Positions 26,801 through 35,800 of a stretch of 64,000 nucleotides of DNA are shown piece after piece (positions within the stretch are counted from its first letter, which is position 1; each line of letters begins with the position of its first letter). The translations under genes and the position numbers were made by a program. This DNA is from Thermoanaerobaculum sp. (GTDB lineage Bacteria; Acidobacteriota; Thermoanaerobaculia; Multivoradales; UBA5704), in NCBI GenBank assembly GCA_021154885.1, contig JAJKHS010000100.1, forward strand, positions 1 to 64,000, given 5' to 3'. Under the pieces are notes generated by a model. It ran no database searches and was not told where the DNA came from. It saw only the letters and a list, made by a program, of their open reading frames with translations.

Positions 26801-29800
26801 CGTCGAGCCGCTGGAGGTCGCCGCCGTCCTCGAGCGGCACCCGGCGGTGCGGGAGGCCCTGGTGCTGGCGCTGGACGACGGGGCGGGAGCGCCGCGGCTG
26901 GTGGCCTACGTCGTGACCGCGGAGGCGGTGGGCGCCGAGGCGCTGCGCGCGCACCTCGCGGCGAGCCTGCCGGACTACATGATCCCGGCGGCGTTCGTGG
27001 CGCTGGACGCGCTTCCGCTGACCGCCAACGGCAAAGTGGACCGGGCGGCGCTGCCGCAGCCCGCCCTGGTGGCGCCCGAGGGGCCCGAGGGGAAGGACGC
27101 CGCGCCGCGCACTCCCACGGAAGAGCTGCTCGCCGGTCTCTGGGCCGAGGTACTGGGCCGCGGCCGGGTCGGGACCCGGGACGACTTCTTCGCCCTGGGC
27201 GGACACTCCCTGCTGGCGACCCGGCTGGTGGCGCGCGCGCGCCAGGCCTTCGGGCTCGACCTGCCGCTGCGCAGCCTGTTCGAGACGCCCACCATCGCCG
27301 GCCTGGCGGCGCGGATCGACGACCTGCGCCGGGGCGGGGAGCGCCCCCTGCCGCCGCCGATCATCCGCCGGACCGGGGGCGGCGAGGCGCCGCTCTCCTT
27401 CTCCCAGGAGCGCCTCTGGTTCCTCGATCAACTGGAGCCCGGGAGCGCGGTCTACAACCTGCCGTACTTCGCCCGGGTCCGCGGTCCGCTCTCGCCGGCG
27501 GCCCTCGCCGGCGCCCTCGTCGCAGTGGCGCAGCGGCACGAGAGCCTGCGCACCCGCTTTCCGGCGGCGGCCGGCCGGCCGGTCCAGCAGACCGCGCCGG
27601 AGCCGTGCATTCCCCTGCCGCTGGTGGACCTCGCCGCCCTGCCCCCGGCCGCGCGGGAGGCAGAGCTCGCGTGTCTGTTGACGGCGGAGGCGAGGCGCCC
27701 CTGGGACCTGGCCAACGGGCCGCTGGTGCGCGCCCGGCTGGTGCGCCTGGATGGCGCGGAGCACGTCTTCGCCCTGGCCATGCACCACATCGTCTCGGAC
27801 GCTTGGTCGCGCGGGGTGCTGACGCGAGAGGTGGCCGCCCTCTACGCCGCTCTGGCGCAGGGCGGGCCCTCGCCGCTGGCCGCCCTGCCGTTGCAGTACT
27901 CCGACTTCGCCCGCTGGCAGCGCGACTGGCTGCGCGGCGAGACCCTGGAAGCCGAGATCGCTTGGTGGCGCGACCGGCTCGACGGCATCCCGCCGCTCCA
28001 ACTGCCGCTGGACCGGCCGCGGCCGAAAGCGCGCAGCGGGCGCGGCGGCGCGCTGCCGGTGCCGTTGCCGGCGGGCTTCCGGGAGCGGGTGGAGGGGTTG
28101 GCGCGGCGGCTGGGGGCGACGCCGTTCATGGTCCTCCTCTCGGTCTATGCCGCGCAGCTCCACCGCTATATCGGGAGCGGGGGGGACGGCGGGATGGTGG
28201 TGGGAGCTCCCATCGCCAACCGCCACCGCACCGAGATCGAAGGGCTCATCGGTTGCTTCGTGAACACCCTGGCGCTGCCCGTCCGCTGCGGCGGCGAGCT
28301 CGCGTTCGAGGGGCTGGTGGCGCAGGTGCGGGAGACGGCCCTCGGCGCCTACGACCACCAGGACCTGCCGTTCGAGAAGCTCGTGGAAGCGGTGGCCGGC
28401 GGGCGGGACCTCCATCGCCCGCCCCTCGCCTCGGTGGCCTTCCTGCAACAGAGCGAGCCGATCGCGCGCCTCGATTTCTCCGGCCTCACCTGGGAACCCC
28501 TCGAGCTTCACAGCGGCACGGCGAAGCTCGACCTCACCCTCGCCTTCGCCGGCGCGGAGGGCGACCTCCGGGCGGTCCTGGAGTACGACCGGGACCTCTT
28601 CGACACCGCCACCGCGGCGCGCATGGCCGGGCACTTCGGCCGCCTCGCCGCGGCGGCCCTGGAGAGCCCGGGCGCGCCGCTCCCGGCGCTGCCGCTGCTG
28701 ACCGCCGCGGAGATCGCCGAGCTGGAAGCCTGGAACCGCACGGGTCGCGAGTATCCGGAGGGCTTCTGCCTGCATCAGCTCTTCGAGGCCCAGGTGGCGC
28801 GGACGCCCGAGGCCGAGGCCCTGGTCTGGGGCGGCGAGCGGGTGACCTATCGCGAGCTCGACCGGCGCGCCGGCCGGGTGGCCCGGGAGCTGCGGCGCCT
28901 GGGGGTGGGGCCGGAGGTGCGGGTGGGCGTCCTGCTCGGGCGTACCCCCGAGCTGGTGGCCGGGCTGCTGGGCATCCTGAAGGCGGGAGGCGCCTACGTG
29001 CCTCTGGATCCCGCCTATCCCGCCGAGCGCCTGGCGTGGATGGCGGCGGACGCGGGGATCGCCGCGGCTCTCGTCGAGGCCGGCGCTGACCAGGCCACGG
29101 CGATCTTCCCGCCCCGCGTCCACCGGCTCCACCTGCCGCTGGCGCCGGCGGACGGAGCGGGCGGGGACGGCCCGGAGGCCTGCGCCGCCGGTCCGGGTAA
29201 TCTGGCCTACCTGATCTACACCTCGGGCTCCACCGGGCGGCCGAAGGCGGTGGCGATCGAGCACCGCAGCGCCGTCGTGCTGGCGCAGTGGGCACGGGAG
29301 GTCTTCACCGCCGACGAGCTGGCCGGCGTCCTCGGCGCCACGTCCATCTCGTTCGACCTGTCGGTTTTCGAGCTGTTCGTCCCCCTGGCCTGGGGCGGCA
29401 AGGTGGTGCTGGCGGAAAACGCCCTGGCGCTGCCCACCCTGCCGGCCGCCGCGGAGGTGAGGCTGGTCAACACGGTGCCCTCCGCGATGACCGAGCTGGT
29501 CCGCCTCGGCGCGGTGCCCCCCGGGGTGCGGACGGTGAGCCTCGCCGGCGAGCCGCTGCCCCGGCCGTTGGCCGACCGGCTCTACGCCGGCGGGCGCGTC
29601 CAGAGGGTGCTCAACCTCTTCGGTCCCTCCGAGGACACCACCTACTCCACCTGGTCGCTGGTGGCGGCGGGCGATGGGCGGCCGCCGGCCGTGGGGCGTC
29701 CCGTCGCGGAGACGCAGGCCTGGGTGCTGGACGCGCACCTCGGCCGCCTCCCCGTGGGCGTGCCCGGCGAGCTCTACCTGGGCGGTGGCGGGCTCGCCCG

Positions 29801-32800
29801 GGGTTACCTGGGGCGGCCGGAGCTGACGGCCGAGCGCTTCGTGCCGGATCCCTTCGTCGCGGCTCCGGGAGCCCGCCTCTACCGGACGGGGGACCTCTGC
29901 CGCCTGCGCGCCGACGGCGAGCTCGAATACCTCGGGCGCCTCGACCATCAGGTCAAGGTGCGCGGCTTCCGCATCGAGCCGGGGGAGGTCGAGGAGGCGC
30001 TCCTCGCCTGCCCCGGCGTGCGCGAAGCGGTGGTCATGGCGCGGGAGGACGGCTCCGGAACGCGCTCCCTGGTGGCCTGGGTCGCCGCCGATGCCCCCGG
30101 TGCTCCCCTCGTCCGTTCGCTGCGCCAGCTCCTGGGCGAGCGGCTGCCGGCGCACATGGTGCCCTCGGTCTTCATCGAGCTCCCGGCCCTGCCGCGGACG
30201 CCCAACGGCAAGGTGGACCGCCGCGCCCTGCCGGCGCCGGAGCGGGACGGCGCGGTGGACGAGGCCGCGGGCGCCCTGCGGACACCGGTGGAGGAGGTCG
30301 TCGCGATGCTGTGGGCCGAGGTGCTGGGCGGCCCGACGCCGGGGAGCCGGGAGAGCTTCTTCGAGATCGGCGGCCACTCGCTGCTGGCGACCCAGGTGGT
30401 GGCGCGGGTGCGCGCTGCCTTCGGCGTCGAGCTGCCGGTGCGGGCCCTGTTCGAGAGCCCCACGGTGGCCGGGCTGGCGGCGGTGATCGAGCGGGCGCAG
30501 CGGGAGGAAGGTGGCCTTGCGGTGCCGCCCATCGCACGGTCGGCCGCGGTGCCGGCGGGAACGGCGCCCCTCTCCTTCGCCCAGGAGCGTCTCTGGTTCC
30601 TCGACCAGCTTGCGCCGGGCGACCCGGCCTACAATGTCGCCCAGGCGATCCGCCTGGAGGGGGACCTCGACGTACCGGTGCTGGCGCGGAGCCTGGCGGA
30701 GGTGGTGCGGCGGCACGAGACCCTGCGCAGCCGCTTCGCCGTCCAGGACGGCGGGCCGGTGTCGGTCCTCGCTCCGGCCTCGCCGTTCGCGCTGCCGGTG
30801 GTGGACCTCTGCGGCCTGCCGGCGGCGGTCCGGGAGGAGGCGGCCGGCGCGCTGGCGCGGCAGGAGGCGCGGCGCGCCTTCGACCTCGCCCGCGGACCGC
30901 TGCTGCGCGCCACGCTGCTGCGCCTCGGGGACGGCGCCTTCCTGGCGCTCTTCGGCTTCCATCACATCGCCGGCGACGGCTGGTCCATGGGGCTGCTGGT
31001 GCGCGAGGTGGGGGAGCTCTACGCCGCCTTCCGCCGCGGCGAGGCGTCGCCGTTGCCGGACCTCCCCCTGCGCTATGCGGACTACGCGGCCTGGCAGCGG
31101 GGTTGGTTGCAAGGGGAGGTGCTGGAGCGCGAGATCGCTCACTGGCGCGACCGGCTGAGCGGGGCTCCCGCGGTCCTGGAGCTGCCGGCGGACCGGCCGC
31201 GCGGTCTCGCGAGGAGCTCCCGTGGCGCGGCGCTCCCGTTCGTGCTGGACGCGGAGGAGAGCGCGGAGCTCGCCCGCCGCGGGCGGCGGGAAGGGGCGAC
31301 GCTCTTCATGACGCTCCTCGCCGGGCTGCAGACGCTGCTCGCCCGCTACACGGGGGAGACCCGCATCCCGGTGGGCGTGCCGGTGGCCGGCCGCAGCCAG
31401 GTCGAGACCGAAGGGTTGATCGGGCTCTTCGTCAACACGCTCGTCCTCTGCGGCAACCTCGACGGCATGCCGACGTACAGAGAGCTGATCCACAGGATCA
31501 GGCAGGAGGCGCTGGAGGCCTGGGCCCACCAGCACCTGCCGTTCGAGAAGCTCGTCGGTGCGCTCCAGCCGGACAGGAACCTGGGTGGCACGCCGCTGTT
31601 CCAGGTCCTGCTCGTGCTGCAGAACGCCCCGCTGCCCGAGCTGGCGCTTCCCGGCCTGAGCCTGCAACCTGTCGAGGTCGCGCGCGAATGGACGAAGTTC
31701 GATCTGAGCCTGCTGCTGGCGGAACGGCACGGTGAGGTCGTGGGCTGGATCGAGTACGGCACCGATCTCTTCGACGCCGTCCGCATGGAGCGGCTGGCCG
31801 GGCACCTGCGCACGCTGTACCGCGCGGCTGCCGTCGAGGCGGACCGGCCAGTGCGCGACCTGCCCCTGCTCACCGCAGCGGAGCGGTGGCAGCTCCTCGG
31901 CGAGTGGAACGCCACCGGCGCGCCGGTGGGCGCGCAGCGCTGCCTGCACGCGATGTTCGAGGAGCAGGTGGCGCGGACGCCCGGTGCGGAGGCGCTGGTG
32001 TGGGGGCACGAACGGCTCTCCTACGCCGACCTCGACCGGCGGGCGAATCGCCTGGCGTCCTGGCTGCGGCGGCACGGCGTCGGCCCCGAGGGCCGGGTCG
32101 CCGTCCTCCTCGAGCGCACGGCGGACATGGTGGTGACGCTGCTCGCGGTCCTGAAGGCCGGCGGCGCGTACGTGCCTCTGGACCCGGGCTATCCGCAGGA
32201 GCGGCTGGCCATGATGTCAGAGGATGCGGGGTTCGCGGCGGTCGTCACCCAGGCCGCCCTGACGCCGCGGCTCCCGGCGGCCGTCGCCGGCCTGCCGGTC
32301 GCCCGCGTCGACGCCGACCGCGCGGCCATCGACCGCGAGCCGGGGGAGAGCCCCAAGCCTGTCGCCGGGCCGGGGAACCTGGCCTATGTGATCTTCACCT
32401 CCGGCTCCACCGGCCGTCCCAAGGGGGTGGCCGTCGAGCACCGCAGCGCCGCGGCGTTCGTGCACTGGGCGCGCGGCGTCTTCAGCGCCGGGGAGCTGGA
32501 CGGCGTCCTGGCGTCGACCTCGATCTCCTTCGACCTTTCGGTGTTCGAGATCTTCGTCCCCCTCTCCTGGGGCGGCAGGATCCTGCTGGCGGCCAACGCG
32601 CTGGAGCTGCCGGCGCTGCCGGCCGCCGCCGAGGTCCGCCTGGTCAACACCGTCCCCTCGGCCATCGCCGAGCTGCTGGCCGCGGACGGACTGCCGGCGG
32701 CGGTGCGCACGGTCAACCTCGCCGGCGAGGCGCTGCTCCTGCCGCTGATGGAGCGCCTCTTCGCCGCCGGTGTCGAGCGGGTCTACAACCTTTACGGCCC

Positions 32801-35800
32801 TTCCGAGGACACGACCTACTCCACCTTCGCCCGCATGTCGCCGGCCGACCGGCGGGCGCCCGCCATCGGCCGGCCGCTGGCCGGCAGCCAGGCTTATCTG
32901 CTGGACGCCGGCATGCAGCCGGCGCCGTTGGGCGTCCCGGGCGAGCTGTTCCTGGGCGGCGCGGGGCTCGCCCGCGGCTATCTCGGCCGGCCGGACCTGA
33001 CGGCCGCCCGCTTCGTGCCCGATCCCTTCGGGCCGGCGGCCGGCGGCCGGCTCTACCGGACCGGCGACCTCTGCGTCTGCCGCGCCGGCGGCGACCTCGA
33101 GTTCCTGGGTCGCACTGACCACCAGACCAAGGTGCGTGGCTTCCGCATCGAGCCCGGCGAGATCGAGGCAGTGCTGCTGGCGCAGCCGGGGGTGCATGAG
33201 GCCGTGGTGGTGGCGCGTGAGCACCCCGCCGGCGGCAAGCAGCTCGTCGCTTATCTCGCCCCCATCCCCGCGGTCGCGGTCGACGAGCTGCGCGGTGCGC
33301 TCGGGCGTCACCTGCCGCCCCACATGGTGCCGGCGGCCTTCGTGATCCTGCCGGAGCTGCCGCGCACCCCGAACGGGAAGGTGGACCGCCGGGCTCTCCC
33401 GGCGCCGGAGCACGGCTCCGCTGCCCGCGGCTTCACACCGCCGCGTACCGCCGCCGAAGAGATCATGGCCGGGCTGTGGTCCGAACTCCTCAAGGTGCCG
33501 GCCGTGGGGGCCGAGGCCGGCTTCTTCGACCTCGGTGGCCACTCGCTGCTCGCCGCGCGGCTCGTGCACCGGATCCGCGACGTTTTCGGCGTCGCCCTGC
33601 CGCTGCGCTCGGTATTCGAAACCCCGGTGCTCGCCGACCTCGCGGTGCGGGTCGAGGCGCTGCGCTGGCAGGGCGGGGAGGCGCCGGCCGGCCGCCTGCG
33701 ACGGCGGACGGGAGAGGGCCCTGCCCCTCTCACCTTCGCTCAGGAGCGCTTGTGGTTCCTCGACCGCTTCGACCAGGGGCGCGCCGCCCTCAACCTGCCG
33801 GTGGCCCTGGAGCTGCGCGGCCCTCTCCAATTCCCTGTCCTGGCGCGGAGCCTGTCCGAGGTCGTGCGACGTCACGCGGTGCTGCGCACGGTGTTCGTGA
33901 GCTCCGGGGGGAGCGGGCGGCAGAGGATCATGGCCGCTACGCCGGTGCCCTTCCCCCAGGTCGACCTCACGGCCCTGGCGCCGGCGCGCCGCGACGCCGA
34001 GCGTTCCCGGCTGGTGGCCGAGGAGGCGCTCCGCCCCTTCGACCTGGAGCAGGGCCCGCCGCTGCGCGCCATGCTCTTCGCCCTCGACGGGCAGGCGCAC
34101 GTACTGGCGCTCAACCTCCACCACATCGTCGCGGACGGATGGTCGATCAGCATCCTGGTGCGCGAGGTCTCGGCGCTCTACCAGGCCGGTGCCTCCGGTC
34201 TCCCGTCGCCGCTCCCCGAACTGGCCGTGCAGTACGCAGACTTCGCCGAATGGCAGCGCTCCGAGCAGTCCGCGGCCCTGTACGGGCGGCAGCTCGCCTA
34301 CTGGCGAGAGCGCCTCGCCGGAGCGCCGCCGAGCATCGAGCTGCCCACCGACCGCCCGCGTCCGGCGGTGCAGACCTACCGCGGCGCGCGCTCCACCCTG
34401 GTGCTGGAGCGCGAGCTCGCCGACGGGCTCGCCGCCCTCGGCCGGGCGCGGCACGCGACCCTGTTCATGACCCTGCTCGCGGCGTGGAAGGTGCTCCTCT
34501 ACCGCTTCAGCGGCCAGACCGACCTCGTGATCGGGGCGCCGTTCGCGGGCCGCGGCAGCGCCGAGCTGGAGACGTTGATCGGCATTTTCCTCAACTCCCT
34601 CGCCCTGCGCACCGACCTGTCGGGCAACCCGGCGTTCGGCGAGCTCCTGGAAAGCGTGCGCGAGACGGCGCTGGGCGCCTACGCCCACGAGGACGTGCCC
34701 TTCGAGAAGGTGTTGGCCGAGCTGCGGCCGGAGCGCGATCTCAGCCGCACGCCGGTGTTCCAGGTCTTCTTCAACCTGCTGAGCTTCGAGGTGGCCGAGA
34801 TCCGGCTGCCCGGCCTGGAGGTCCGCCCCCTGGCGACGCCGGAGCTGCCCTCGAAGTTCGACCTCACGGTCTACGCGGCGGAGCGGCCGGAGGGGATCCT
34901 CCTCACCCTGGTCTACAACGCCGACCTCTTCGACGGCGCCCGCATGGCGGAGGCGCTGCGCCAGTACCGGCTCCTCCTGCGCCGGGTCGCCGCCGACCCG
35001 CGGGCGAGGATCGACGAGATCTCGCTGCTGAGCCCGGACGCCGCGGCGATGCTGCCGGATCCCCGAGTCCCGCTGGACGACGCCTGGCTCGGTCCGGTGC
35101 ATCAGATCTTCGCGCGCCGGGCCGCGGCGGCGCCGGACCGCACGGCGATCCTCGATCCCCGTGGCGCGGTGAGCTACGGCGAGCTCGACCGGCGCAGCAA
35201 CCGCCTGGCGCGCTCCCTGTGCGCGGGCGGCATCCGGGTGGGCGACGTGGTGGCCGTCTACGGCCACCGCAGCGCGCCCATCGTCTGGGCGATCCTGGGC
35301 ATCCTGAAGGCCGGCGCGGCGTTCGTGATCCTGGATCCGGCCTATCCGGCGCAGCGCCTCATCGAGCTCGTCGAGGTGGCCCAGCCGCGCGCCTGGCTGG
35401 AGATGGACGCCGCCGGCGCCCTGGCGCCGGGGCTGGCGGAGCACGTCGCGGCCCGACCCTGGTGCCGGCGGCTGCGCCTGACCTTCGAGCCCGATCCGGC
35501 AGCGGAGTGGGAGCATGTCTCCGCGCAGCCGGTGGCGGTCGAGGTGGGACCGGACGACGTGGCCTACATCGCCTTCACCTCGGGCTCGACCGGAATCCCC
35601 AAGGGCGTGCAGGGGCGCCACGGTCCGCTGTCCCACTTCATCCCCTGGCAGCAGAGCCGGTTCGGCCTGGATGCGTCCGACCGCTTCTCCATGCTGTCGG
35701 GGATCGCCCACGATCCCTTGCAGCGGGACATCTTCACGCCGCTCCAGATCGGGGCCACGATCGTGATTCCGGATCCCGCCGAGATCATGGTCTCGGGGCG

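Noticed and set aside
20757-32075. Reverse-strand ORF of 3772 codons, and others such as 44356-52563, 2812-4851 and 59034-62834
   Set aside because: They are antisense shadows of GC-rich NRPS genes: no domain motifs, low complexity rich in R, G, P, Q and H, no ribosome sites.
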